Shown here in pieces: positions 33,081 through 44,210 of a stretch of 64,000 nucleotides of DNA. The notes below the pieces were generated by a model. The model was not told where the DNA came from. It ran no database searches and saw nothing but the letters and a program-made list of their open reading frames with translations. The DNA comes from Seriola aureovittata. Lineage: Eukaryota; Chordata; Actinopteri; Carangiformes; Carangidae. The translations under genes were made by a program, and so were the position numbers. Positions within the stretch are counted from its first letter, which is position 1. Each line of letters opens with the position of its first letter. The stretch covers positions 1,161,303 through 1,225,302 of the forward strand of contig NC_079385.1 of assembly GCF_021018895.1 (NCBI RefSeq), read 5' to 3'.

Positions 33081-36000
33081 TATTTACTGTGTATATATAT
33101 ATAGATAGATAGATTCTTTCATCTGTTTGCATGTGTTTTTCTTTAGCTATTTCTTGAGCTCTCAGGGCCAGAGTACTTATCTAAGTAAATATTAATACAT
33201 GTGATAAAATCAGCATATACTGTGTATATATTTCTGCCATGCCTTACAGTCTCCATTTCACGCTCTTGCCACCCCATGAATATTTCTCTAGCTCCAGCCC
33301 TGATCCACAGTCTCGTCTATGGTTACGTTTAGGCACCAAAAGCACTTTGGTTAAGGTTTCGGCCGTGTTGCGGTGTTGCTGACTGTTGTTTGCCAAGAAC
33401 TAGATCCTGAAGCAGCTGTTTTATTCCTTTAATGCTCACCTTGTTAGCTTCACCTCAACCCCAAACCAAATCAGAAAATGTTCTAACTCTGAACAGCTCT
33501 CTCTTGACCACTGACCCCATGCACCCTGCTAAAGCTGCTAAAGTTTACTCTAGCTTTCAGTGACACCCCCCTGAGCACACAGAAATATATCAATGGGACT
33601 TCACATGAGTGAGGACGTGTGGAAAAATCTTCCACGGAATATTAACCTACAGCAGATCTGTGTGCACCTGGTCTAATCTTAGCTGCCCAGAAAACCAATC
33701 AAACCCCCGTGAATACTTTTAAAAGGTGCTCAGTGATAAATGGCCGCCAGAGGAAAAGAAACCAGAAAGAAACCAGACAGTAAAAGACAGAGGAGGCCAA
33801 GCGGAGGGAATAAAGGACAGATGGAGGTGTGAGAGAAGAGACAAGCCAGGGTTAGTTGCAGAGGAAAGAGGCAGGCAGACATGAAGTGATAGATAGTGAG
33901 GAGGACAGTGATGACAGAACAGAAGAGCAGCAGAAAACTATCCCATCCATCACTGTGATAGCATCACCTCCAGCAGGGTCGCCTGTCTCACTCTCACTGA
34001 CAGACTGACTCACACACAGTCTATACATTCACCTTCTGTACGCCCAGGCTTTTCCTCCACCATGTCCCCAAAACATCCAAAGGTTCGTGAACCACAAAGT
34101 GTGCGTGCTTTACATCATTTCTGACTGTTTTTAAATGATGAAGTTGTTGAATTGACCTTTGAAGCCTCCACTGGTTTCTGTTCACTTGCATGAGATTGCT
34201 AAGCAATGATCAATAAAGGTTAAGTTGCTTTACCTTTTGTCTGAATTACATTATCAAGGACACTTGGAGATCTGTACTGGAGAACTTCATTTTTAAAAAA
34301 GGAAAACTACAGTTTATGTAGAAGAGAAACAGTAAACCAGCCGTCTACTGTCAATGGTGGAAAATCAATTCATCTACTCAAGCACTGTACTTGTATTTTA
34401 CTTGAATATTTCAATTCTTGCCACTTTATATTTTAACTTCACTACATTTTATTGCAAATATTACCTTTTGATTCATTTGAAAGATATAGTTACAGCTACT
34501 TTACAAAACGCAGATGAGTTTATATACAATGTGATGAGCTTTTAAAATGTGAATATGAATAATTCATGAATTGATACAGCACATAAACACATACATACAA
34601 AGCGTAATGGCTCCTCAGTTCCCCTCGGCCCACGTCCCCATCGCCAGCCCACCTGCACCTCATTCCCCGATCAGCCTTACGCTACCTACATCAGTTCACC
34701 TCCTTTGTTCCTCACCAGAGCGTTATGTCGTGTTGCTGTGTGCGGCACTTCTTGTTTCCCGGGTCTCTGCCTGTGAATATCTGAACTTGTTTAGCCTGCC
34801 CATCTGGTTTTGACCCTTGCCTGTCTCACCATCCTGTAAGCCTTTGTCTGTCTCCCAGTCGGCCATCCCTCCGGCCTGCTTCCTGGCGACTTCCTGGGGT
34901 ATTAGCTGGAGCTATATCCAGGGGTCAAGGCTTAAACAGCTTCATATTGATGAATAAATGCAAAGTAATGCATGCAGCCCAACCTCCCCACGCTGAGAAT
35001 TAATGGACCAAAATCACACATTTACTGCCCTTAGCGTTCACTGAGACTCTATGCTAACAGAGGAACTTGAAAGAAAGCTGCATCACAGGGTCTTCGAAGT
35101 TAGCAATCACCCACTCAGTGTCGTTCTTTTGACAACAATCTGAAGTCCTTTCAATACACCTTAACGTAACACTTAAAAAGCTTCTTTTTAGCCTCAAATT
35201 AAAATGGCTGCCTGGAGGGAAATGATCCTAAAATGTATCATATGCTTTGGTCAGATCTGTAGCTGAAGGGCTGAGTAGTGATAAATCACAGGTACACTTC
35301 TTAAAGATGACAAATAACTTAAGAAATGAATCTATATTTACTGATGATGGGACACATTTTATGAATATGGATGTGCTTTGTGCAGCTTTAATAGCAACAG
35401 TTTCCTGCTAAGAAAGCCAAGACCTTTGTCATCATCACCATCTGATTCTGCTGTCCGCCCTCCACTGTAAACTGACCGGTGAAGAAAAGTCATTAAAACT
35501 GAAACACATATTATGCTGTAGATTCATGCAGGTAACCATGTAGTAACAGCCGGTGTCATGCTCTCAGATGGCTGCCAAACGCTTCATTTCTAAACTGTGA
35601 AATGTTAAATGAAGTTGACGCTACAACGACTATCCTGCTCTTCATGGACTCGAGTGAGGAATACTACTGCTGATGATTAATACTTTATTTGTTCTTCCCT
35701 GTCTATCCTCGCGCGATGTACAGACTGAAGATGGTTTTATCACCTGGGGCAGATCATTATGTTAATGCTGTCCTCTGTCCACTGCTGTCACGACCAGGTT
35801 GACGTTCAGACACTGACACATATTCTGGTCAGAGGAGACTGAGCAACAATATCTGTTTAGGAATCAGAGCGCTAAAAGAAAACCTAGGAAATCTAAAAAC
35901 AGTGCGCTTACACACTTTTAAAAAAAAACTGCTAAACTGAAGCTGGGGTCAGTGCCTCTGAGGTATGTGTTGGGTCTGACCTCGCACAGCTGGGTGAGGA

Positions 36001-36150
36001 ACCCATACACATGTGTAACACACATATATTGAATTTCCATATATGAAATAAATGTATGTGAACATATAAAATAAATACATATATGTAAAAATGATAAATT
36101 ATTATTACTATTAGAAATTGGAACAATTTCATATATTGACATATATGTCC
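33081..36150. other. Intronic DNA, mostly unassigned
   Basis: A (GATA)n micro-run lies at 33100-33112. About 34610-34880 is C-rich and resembles LTR-type sequence of fish, but no ends or duplication were found, so it is not called as an element. Confidence 0.35.
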
Positions 36151-36545
36151 AGCCCATACAAATATGTATGTTTATGTATGTATGCTTATACTGTAGACAT
36201 ACTGTAAGTTTAAAGTTAATGAGAAATTAATAACAAAATATAAACATATATGATTTTTTATATTATGTTGTTTTAATAAACGTGCATATATAAATTAAAT
36301 ATAAATCATTAACAAATATGGTGATGATGTGTTATAGTATATAAAAATTCAGCATAGATATTTTTAATATATGTACACATAATAATATATACACATTTTA
36401 CTATGGGTGTTTCATAAATGAAAAATAAAGATATATGAAACAGAGGATACTATATACTGTATGTGATAAAAAGATGAGAATATATGGCAACATCCCTCTT
36501 TATATAGGGACATATATGTCATATATTACATTTCTGTATGGGCAG
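36151..36545. mobile_element. AT-rich element with inverted ends beside chst11 exon 2
   Basis: The left end agcccatacaaatatg (36151) and the right end ctgtatgggcag (to 36545) are inverted relatives enclosing very AT-rich DNA. A GACATATATGTC palindrome lies just outside the left end (36138-36149) and just inside the right end (36509-36520). The right end is 44 bp from the donor side of exon 2. The element call is tentative. Confidence 0.45.
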
Positions 36546-36589
36546 CACACATAAGAGCAGACGCCAGTCAAAAGAGTCACTTTTCCTAC

Positions 36590-36675
36590 CTGTGTGGGGT
36601 TGTAGAGCTCCTGCAGGGCGTTGCGGGACCCTTTCCTACAGCAGCCGTCCACCATGAAGGGGTTCCTCCGCATGA
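36590..36675 (-). CDS. chst11: chst11 coding exon 2 (residues 40-68), stem region
   Basis: An 86-bp exon lies between an acceptor with a pyrimidine-rich tract (tctatcttgcag, 36687-36676) and a donor (gtagga, 36589-36584). It supplies the last two bases of a valine codon and then 28 residues, [18 protein letters not shown] followed by [10 protein letters not shown]. Human CHST11 has a near-identical stretch at the same place between the membrane anchor and LELS. The phases agree: two bases in, phase 0 out, joining directly to CTG GAG of the next exon. The segment is part of the lumenal stem and contains a CC pair and a basic cluster. The exon is isolated, 24.6 kb from the next one and more than 27 kb from any upstream exon. 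It was recognised from the protein match plus both splice sites rather than from ORF length. Confidence 0.9.
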
Positions 36676-36690
36676 CTGCAAGATAGATGA

Positions 36691-38277
36691 GACAACAATG
36701 AGAACTGAGGACACTCAACGTTGTTTTTGTTGGATAGGACAGTGAAGAGAGACGGGAAAGAGAGAGAGCAGGGGAGCAAAGAGTTGAACTCAGGTCGCCA
36801 CAAGAAGTGAGGACTCTCAGACAAACCAAAGGAGAAGGAGTTGTGATTTTTATTTTGGAAATACTGTACATGTTGTAGTGATGTAGACCAAATATATCCA
36901 ACCATAGTAAGCAGTCATTTTCATTTGGCTTTCGCCTCTGCCTCCTTTCCTTTCAGCAGATTTCAGTATCTTTAACCTGAGGAAGAACCACAGATCTGCA
37001 TCACTGCTTCATATCGCCGAGTTTTATCATGTATAATCAGTGGAGTCAGTCCTTCACTCTGCTTAATCCTCACGACTGATGCAAGAGTGAAATCCTTCTA
37101 CTCTTTGTTTTGTCGTGGACCCCCTGGACACCTCCTAAAGGACGCCTCTTTGGGAACCATTGCTTTAAATCACCAACGGGCTGCAAGTAGGAGGCAGAAA
37201 GCTAAAGGGATAAATAATGAGAGCAGTGACTATATGCCAAGGGCAAAGCCACAGTTCAGTGTTTGTTTGGCTGAATCTCAACTCTTTACAGAACTCGATA
37301 CAGAGCAGTAGCTGCTGGCAGTGGCTCAGTGGGAGCAGCCAGCGAAACACTACCCCGCCAACACACTCTCTCCAATTACTGTGGATGGAAAAAGTGCTGA
37401 AGGACAGCGTAGGAGGGACAGCGAAGAAAATGAACCATGAGGAAAACAGCCAAGGATTTAATGTCAGTTTATTCCACACGTCATCTGCCTCATGTTCATG
37501 GATGAACATGTGTTGCCACAGATGATGCATATTCACACTTATACTTAAGTTACAGTGCATCACGATCACATATAATTAAGACAATACAACAATATGAACA
37601 ACTCATAGCTGCTGATACACAGTTGTGCCTATTTGACTTTGTAACCTTATTGTTGAGAGCAGTTTATTACTGATCACTTGATACATCTATGAGCACATGA
37701 ACAGGAAATAATTAATTAAAAGTAATTTTCGATTGATGTGATTGATTAATCTAAAAGAAATAAAACATTGTTGGTAGCATCTGTGGCTTCTGGAGAGAAT
37801 ATTCATTCATTTGAAAGATGTCAACTTGGGCTCTGGAAAATTTTGATGAATAAGTTTCACCATTTTCTGACATTTTCAAAGCTCAAAAAAACAGATGAGC
37901 AGTGATGGAAAGAATAGTTGGTTGCAGCTAGGGCCAGAGCCACCTTTCATTCTACAGTTAAAAAAGTATTTTTCATGGAGCCTGGACCCAGATCTAGACC
38001 TTTGTGATGCTCAGTTTGGCAGTGACTGTAACCGCCGCTAATATTTTACCAAGGCTACATAATCCTGTGAATTATGGAGAGTTCTAATGTCACCCCTGTT
38101 AGCTGCTGTTCCCCTGGAGCTCGTTACTGCAGGCATCTGTTCATTCATCAAGTGTTTCCTTCATCAGTGTTTCCACCATATTCTCAGTGCAAACTCGTCA
38201 CACACAGACATCGGTCAGGAGCCCTTGGTGTTTTAACGCACTTGGTACAGATAAATTGTGATTTTTCAACATGCATA
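36691..38277. other. Intron 1 DNA, nothing recognised
   Basis: There is no gene-like frame or clear repeat apart from a short stretch near 37115-37180 (ccccctggacacctc / tttgggaaccattgc) resembling a common fish repeat. Confidence 0.4.
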
Positions 38278-38282
38278 GAAAT

Positions 38283-38895
38283 GAAACACAAAACCACCAC
38301 AAAGAGACAAAAAACAACCACAGAGAGACAAAAAACAACCACAAAGAGACACAAAACAACCACAGAGAGACAAAAAACAACCACAGAGAGACAGAAAACA
38401 ACCACAGAGAGACAGAAAACAACCACAAAGAGACAAAAAACAACCACAGAGAGACAGAAAACAACCACAAAGAGACAAAAAACAACCACAGAGAGACAGA
38501 AAACAACCACAGAGAGACAGAAAACAACCACAAAGAGACACAAAACAACCACAGAGAGACAAAAAACAACCACAGAGAGACAGAAAACAACCACAAAGAG
38601 ACAAAAAACAACCACAGAGAGACAAAAAACAACCACAGAGACAAAAAACAACCACAGAGAGACAGAAAACAACCACAGAGAGACAGAAAACAACCACATA
38701 GAGACACAAAACAACCACAGAGAGACAAAAAAACAACCACAGAGAGACAGAAAACAACCACAGAGACAAAAAACAACCACAGAGAGACACAAAACAACCA
38801 CAGAGAGACAAAAAACAACCACACAGATGCACAAATCAACCACAAAGAGACAAAAAACCACCAAGAACAGACACAAAATCACCACAAAGAGAGGT
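38283..38895 (+). repeat. 21-bp minisatellite, about 29 units
   Basis: The unit is caaccacagagagacaaaaa plus one base, with variants (acaaagagacacaaa, one 15-bp short unit). Because 21 is a multiple of three, frames on both strands stay open and give ETKNNHR-type and SLWLFFV-type repeats. These are artefacts of the array. Confidence 0.97.
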
Positions 38896-39065
38896 AAAAA
38901 CGACTACTAAGCGATCCAAAGTGACTACAGAGACTTGATTGACTACATAAACATCCAAAATGACTTCAAAGAAACACAACTACAAGAAGATGCAAAACTA
39001 AAACTAGAAACTAAAAAAAACAAGGTTGTTTGCCTCCAACAACCAGTTAAGTTGCAGGAAATATG

Positions 39066-39660
39066 CTCCACAATCTCCTCCTCTGTTCCTTAGTTGAATA
39101 ACGGCCAAGTGTTCAGATCGTTATGATGCCGTTGTGAAGTGGACCTTTGACCCTTTGGATATAAAATGTCATCACATCATCATTTTATCCTGTAAGACAT
39201 TTATGATGAATGATGTCATAATTTGTGTAAGAATTCTTGAGATATGACCAAAAATGGACTGCACTTTTTGGCTTAACACTTTTCTCGTCTTATCAACCAA
39301 TCAGAGCGCTTGACCATACTTCCCTCACACATTAATACATCACACACATACACACACTGGAACATCAACCAGGGGCTGTTTGGGGTTCAGCATCTTTGAC
39401 ACATGGGCTGGAGGAGACGGGGATCGAACCAATGACATTCTGATTTGTGGACAACCTGACCTAACGCCTGAGCCGGGGGGTTAGATCAGGTTGCCACAGC
39501 TGACCCTCATAAAGGTGTGTTTCGTCAGTGATCTTGACCTTGACCTTTAACAACTTCTTCAAATCTCTTCTAATCAGTTCATCCTTGAGTCCAAGTGAAT
39601 GTTTGTGCCACATAAAATTCCCTCTGGATGTTCCTGATAAATCGTGAGAGTGGGAAGGAC
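39066..39660 (+). repeat. DR1-bearing dispersed repeat, copy 2, interrupted by a SINE
   Basis: 39066-39256 and 39500-39660 align with consecutive parts of 26338-26735; the SINE at 39258-39485 separates them. ggacctttgacccttt is at about 39142 and tgaccttgaccttt at about 39537. Confidence 0.75.
39258..39485 (-). mobile_element. SINE inserted in the DR1-bearing repeat
   Basis: On the minus strand it has a tRNA-like head with a near-consensus B box (ggttcgatccc, 39427-39417), then the body tgctgaaccccaaacagccc and a tail ending aaaagtgcag, as in the copy at 25738. The A box is degenerate. Confidence 0.7.
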
Positions 39661-40322
39661 AGAGGGATAACTGATCGAAACCATCCCTCTAGCCGTGGTT
39701 GTCACAGGCGCGGAGGCAGAAGAAAAGCAAAATATTATGTGCTTCTATCTGCTCTGTGTGTTTGCCTACACTGTGCAGTGGGAGTAGTAAAGGATGCAAA
39801 TGTACGCATCTGCTCTGTAAAGCATCAGAATCCACGTTTACATCGACACACCTGCTGGAGAGCTGAACCATGAATGTAGAAAATGTGTTGTCTACAAACA
39901 CATAAATCAGCATGATGAGGATGTTCGCTGTGGTTCTCTGGATTTTCATCTATTATTTCTGAGGTATTTCAGCCATATTTTCTGCTGCTGTAGCGGTCAA
40001 AGGATTCGTCTCCTCTCCCTCTCACTTCAGAGGCACATCAAAGCACAGAGGAGGATTCACGCGTCTCAGCAGGCTGTTGATTTTTTCCAAATTCTGGTTA
40101 AAAATTGAAGAATGGAGTGTGCTGGGGTTGGCGTTGACCACAGATATACCCGGTATCCCTGTATGTGAACTGTAATTCCTCTATTGGCCCGAACCAGATC
40201 CACTGACAGAGCCCCAGGGAGCGTGCTGAGCGCTTGTTAGTGTAATGAGCCCCAACAGACAGCCGTGACCTTCAAACAGAGAGGGGAGGATAGAGAGAGG
40301 GAAGGGATGCGTTTACACTTTC

Positions 40323-40324
<2 letters not shown>

Positions 40325-40357
<33 letters not shown>
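40325..40357 (+). repeat. (CA)n microsatellite
   Basis: Uninterrupted CA repeats. Confidence 0.97.
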
Positions 40358-40360
<3 letters not shown>

Positions 40361-41013
40361 CGTGATTGATAACCTTGTTGCTATAGCTGGTCTTAAATAA
40401 TGCAGTACAGCTCTCTGTTCTACTGTGGACGATGTATACGGGCAATTACTGTATTCTCAGAGGAGGAGCGCTCCCCGTGCAATAATAAAATTTACTTTCT
40501 AGGCTTGCTCATGCTAAAACGCATATACACACTCATGCACACGCATGCACACACTTCCACTCCAGAACAGTGGTGAATACTGTGGACGAGGACCTGAAGT
40601 GGAGCTCATGGTTAATGAAGATTCGCTCATGGTGTGAGTGACTGCACCACGTAGCACTGATGGGCCACAGAGCTGTGGTGATGTCCGTTAGCACCGGAGA
40701 GACTGTCGCTAATGACGACGGTCGCCAAAATAAATCAGGTTGACAGTCTGGCTCCTGATGACCGATTTCATTCGGTGTATAACCAGCAAACACCCACCCA
40801 GTCAACAGGAACAGAAAGTCACCCCAAAGTCCACCCCCCCCCCCCAACACCTGGTTCTTTGGTGGGACGGAGTTGAGCTGTAACTATGGAAACCGCTGCC
40901 CTTCACCATCCTCTCACCTGCAGCAGCTGGCTGGACTCCTCAGGGACTCCTCAGGTAAGGTCATGGGAAAGCAGAACTTTTTCATTTCGTCAGTGCTGAC
41001 AGGTATCGACAGT

Positions 41014-41042
41014 GACACACACACACACACACACACACACAC
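41014..41042 (+). repeat. (CA)n microsatellite
   Basis: Uninterrupted CA repeats. Confidence 0.97.
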
Positions 41043-41984
41043 AGCAGTGCATGTTCAATAATGAAAGACCAAGTGTCTTTAGAGGAGAAACAGGTGCTGG
41101 GACTGAACACAGAACACTATACTGCAGCCAGAAAATCCAAGGTTTCAGCGAAAGGAGGAGGTGTGGGGAAAACGAGGTGAAGCCACTGTAGATGATACAC
41201 CAGCTGATAATACAAACACAGTCTCTTATATTCCCTTTTTAATCTTCAATAGCTTTAGTCCCTAATGTCTGGTTTAAGAGGTTGGATCTTTTCTCACTGT
41301 AGTCGTATCTTCCCTGCTTCCCTCTTATTTTCTCCCTGCACAGGAGCATGATGGGATTGTGTGTGTGTGAGACAGGCAGCTGCCATGCAGGGCAAAGTTC
41401 AAATAAACACAGTTTGACCTGTGAGAAGATTGTGCTGTTGAAACCAATCGCACCTGAGAGATGTTTTAGAGCCAGCGGGGCATAAAGGGTATTTATGTGT
41501 CTTTTCCCGCTCTCTAGCAGCTATGAGTTATTTTATAGACTGTATATACACTTTATTTTGTATCTTTATAGACACACCCCTGTTCAATGTAATGCATTTC
41601 AGGCATGAGAGAAACAATGTCTATATAAGCTGTTGGCTTGCACCCAGAGAAGATCAGTTACACTGCTGCAGACCGACCAAAATCGCTGCTCCTTTTCCTT
41701 TATTCTTTCAGAATAAAATCAACGTCCCATTTCTTAAAATATTTTCAGTCTGAGTCTGGTCTGATTAAATCAGCAACGTCTGATTTCTACAAGAAATTAT
41801 GTTAAAATGATGTTGCATCAACCTACAGAGAATTATCAGCTCATTCTGCAGCTCCCTTCAGCTTTACTGAGCTTTCTGAGTTTCAGCTGAGTGTTTATCT
41901 GTTTACTGTTTGGTTCACTCTCGCTGTTCTCATGGCATTGTGTTTGGATGCAGCATCCAGATGTTTTCAGAGAAACATCTGTAA

Positions 41985-42125
41985 AAAGTGCCACTGTGCA
42001 CTACCTGCTCAGCAGCAAACAGCAGACAGACACCGTCACAGAGAAGCTGGTGAACATAGCAGAGCCTCATAGGAGCCTGTGGAGACCAAACACAGAGCTA
42101 AAAGAGAGGGAATAGTGGACTTAAG
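41985..42125 (+). repeat. Dispersed repeat fragment, same family as 58050-58230
   Basis: Both copies contain ctacctgctcagcagcaaac followed by agcag, then purine-rich sequence and an 'agag-aagctggtgaacatagcag / agtggagcatttagcagc' segment. Confidence 0.55.
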
Positions 42126-42570
42126 CCCTGCTCAGACCTGTTCAGACCTGCTCAGACCTGTTCAGACCTGCACAGACCCATTCAGACCCGCTCAGACCCG
42201 CTCAGACCTGTTCAGACCTGTTCAGACCTGCTCAGACCTGTTCAGACCTGCTCAGACCTGCTCAGACCTGTTCAGACCTGCTCAGACCTGCTCAGACCTG
42301 CTCAGACCTGTTCAGACCTGTTCAGACCTGCTCAGACCTGCTCAGACCTGTTCAGACCTGCTCAGACCTGCTCAGACCCGCTCAGACCCGTTCAGACCTG
42401 CTCAGACCTGCTCAGACCTGTTCAGACCTGCACAGACCCATTCAGACCCGTTCAGACCTGCTCAGACCTGTTCAGACCTGCTCAGACCTGCTCAGACCTG
42501 CTCAGACCTGCTCAGACCTGTTCAGACCTGTTCAGACCTGTTCAGACCCATTCAGACCCATTCAGACCTG
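42126..42570 (+). repeat. 10-bp minisatellite (YTCAGACCTG), about 44 units
   Basis: Head-to-tail decamers ttcagacctg and ctcagacctg with rare ccca or cccg variants. The 172-residue open frame across it (QTCSDLLRP repeats) is an artefact of a stop-free unit. The edge aagccctgctcagacctg resembles the end of the transposon-like element at 53861-54428. Confidence 0.97.
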
Positions 42571-42804
42571 CTTATAAGACTCTGTGGTGATCTGTGACAG
42601 TGTGGCAGAGATAACTCTTGTATGTATGTTGTACTGCTCTGGGAACTGGTTCAGCTCTTATTAAAACAATGATACATGTCTTTTGTTTACAAATATATAT
42701 ACTGTATATATTTAATTTTATGTCATTGTTTTTTTTCTTCTGAGTTTGTATTGGAATTTATTTTGTAGATCTTTTGTCATTCTGAGTTATTGAGACATAA
42801 CTCC

Positions 42805-42811
<7 letters not shown>

Positions 42812-42847
<36 letters not shown>
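42812..42847 (+). repeat. Poly-C tract, 36 bp
   Basis: Uninterrupted C run, followed by more C-rich DNA. Confidence 0.97.
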
Positions 42848-42849
<2 letters not shown>

Positions 42850-43448
42850 AACTCCCTCCCCCTCCGTGCCTCTGCCAGACCAAACACCACAGCCCAGGCT
42901 CTGGAATGTAGCCTGAAGGTAAGAGATGCTCTGTGTACTGCACAAATATATCCACACACAGAAAACCAAAAAACAGCACATACTCTCACACTTTCATCAT
43001 CCTCATCAGAGACACCGACACCTCGTCTCCTCCTCCCTGTCACCCATCATCCCGCTGCAGAAAATGCTCCGAGATGCTTCAATTACAACTTTATTAGTCC
43101 TTTTTAAAAGCAGGTAGAGAAACGCTGGGCGGCTTCCAGCTCAATGCAACAAACAGGCTCCTCTGTCATCCACTAAGAACCAAAGGGAACAGTTAAAGCG
43201 GCGCCCGGTAAAACTTAATGCTTCCTAAAGCGCGGCTCATCTAAATGAAGCAGCATTGTGCCTGGGAAGGTCAGAAACAGACGGATTTCACAATTCACTT
43301 AAAACACTTGACAAAAAGTCTGTTGGCTTTGAAAGGAAAAAGGACAAAACAGTGACATCCCAGTGAGAGCACCACCCACAGTTGCCTCTGCCAAGAAGGA
43401 AACCAAGGCCGTAAATCATGTGCACAGACAAACATCAGAGAGCAGAGT

Positions 43449-43479
<31 letters not shown>
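43449..43479 (+). repeat. Poly-G tract, 31 bp
   Basis: Uninterrupted G run 601 bp after the poly-C tract; the two can pair on one strand. Confidence 0.97.
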
Positions 43480-43480
<1 letters not shown>

Positions 43481-43829
43481 GTACTGTACAGTGTGCACCT
43501 CTGCTTAGATTAACTTTTTGTTTCTTTGTCCTTTACTTTCTGTAAAGAAGGTTAAGACCATCCTGTTTGTTCTTTGTTAATTAATCACCTGTGTTTATGA
43601 AGTTCTCAAAATGAACACAGATGAATTCTCTAAAAAGAGAGAGGTGAAACTTTCAGGGATGATTCTGCTTTATTTCAACTATTTCAACTATTTATTGTCA
43701 AATGTTTTACACAATTTTGATGTTCTCATCTTCACTCATTAAATATATACTATCCTATAATACTATAAATACCAGACTTCAGCTTCAGCACACCTCCAGA
43801 TCACAGACTCAGCTAACACCATCAGTCTT

Positions 43830-44150
43830 GTTACAGCATCATATATTTGCAAACCTGTTTTAAACCTTGACTAATCATATTTTTCCTCTGTCTCCAGGAC
43901 CTAACCCGGCTGCCTTCTGATCCCCTCCTGTGCTCCTGAACCATCCCTGGATTCATCCGTTCTCTGGACCCCCTGGATTCCTGTCTACTTTGTTTCGGCT
44001 CAGGTCCTGTTCCCCTGGACCCGATGGATTGGTGTTCAGCTCAGCCCAGCACCCCCCTCTACCAGATTCAACTTTACAATTAACCACTCCTTCAACCAGT
44101 TTTATATCTCAGTGTCTGCATTTGGGTTCAGTTAAACCTGTGCCTTAACA
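43830..44150 (+). repeat. Possible LTR-like fragment
   Basis: C/T-rich sequence begins tgttacagca and ends gccttaaca (inverted TGTTA/TAACA), with tgcatttgggtt near the end as in the solo LTR at 13082. No target-site duplication was found, so the call is weak. Confidence 0.3.
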
Positions 44151-44210
44151 GAGCTAACAGCAGCATTGCAACGGTGAAGACCATCAGGGTGAGAAACATC
44201 AGACAGGTCA

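Larger units (their letters stand above)
12027..36589 (-). other. 24.6-kb chst11 intron between exons 2 and 3
   Basis: The intron begins with gtagga beside exon 2 and ends with gagcag beside exon 3. No further chst11 exon is needed: the codons on each side join in phase to give NPTQ-LELS as in the human protein. I see no second gene nested in it. Its recognisable content is repeats, microsatellites and small transposon-derived elements, listed separately. Confidence 0.85.
11053..36675 (-). other. chst11: chst11 gene, partial: coding exons 2-4 with introns
   Basis: This is the 3' part of the gene for chondroitin 4-O-sulfotransferase 1, a Golgi type II membrane enzyme that moves sulfate from PAPS to the 4-O position of GalNAc in chondroitin and dermatan chains. 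Three exons were joined by splice consensus and by similarity to the human protein: 36675-36590, 12026-11797 and 11677-11053. The introns are 24563 and 119 bp. Together the exons give 312 codons plus a split valine and a stop, which with a 39-codon first exon makes 352 residues, the usual length. Exon 1, carrying the short cytoplasmic tail and transmembrane anchor, was sought on the minus strand from 36.7 to 64 kb and not found, so the promoter lies outside the window. CHST13 is the nearest alternative, but the match to CHST11 runs through nearly every stretch. Confidence 0.93.
39661..41984. other. Intron 1 DNA with two CA microsatellites
   Basis: (CA)n tracts lie at 40325-40357 and 41014-41042, with a C-run near 40833-40844. 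No gene is recognised. Confidence 0.45.

Noticed and set aside
38283..38895. CRISPR-like repeat array
   Set aside because: Units are contiguous 21-mers with no unique spacers, in a vertebrate intron.
38074..38910. 278-residue plus-strand open frame and 233-residue minus-strand frame
   Set aside because: Both are translations of a 21-bp minisatellite lacking stops; there is no non-repeat domain.
42079..42597. 172-residue open frame of QTCSDLLRP repeats
   Set aside because: It is the stop-free 10-bp minisatellite; flanking residues show no protein character.
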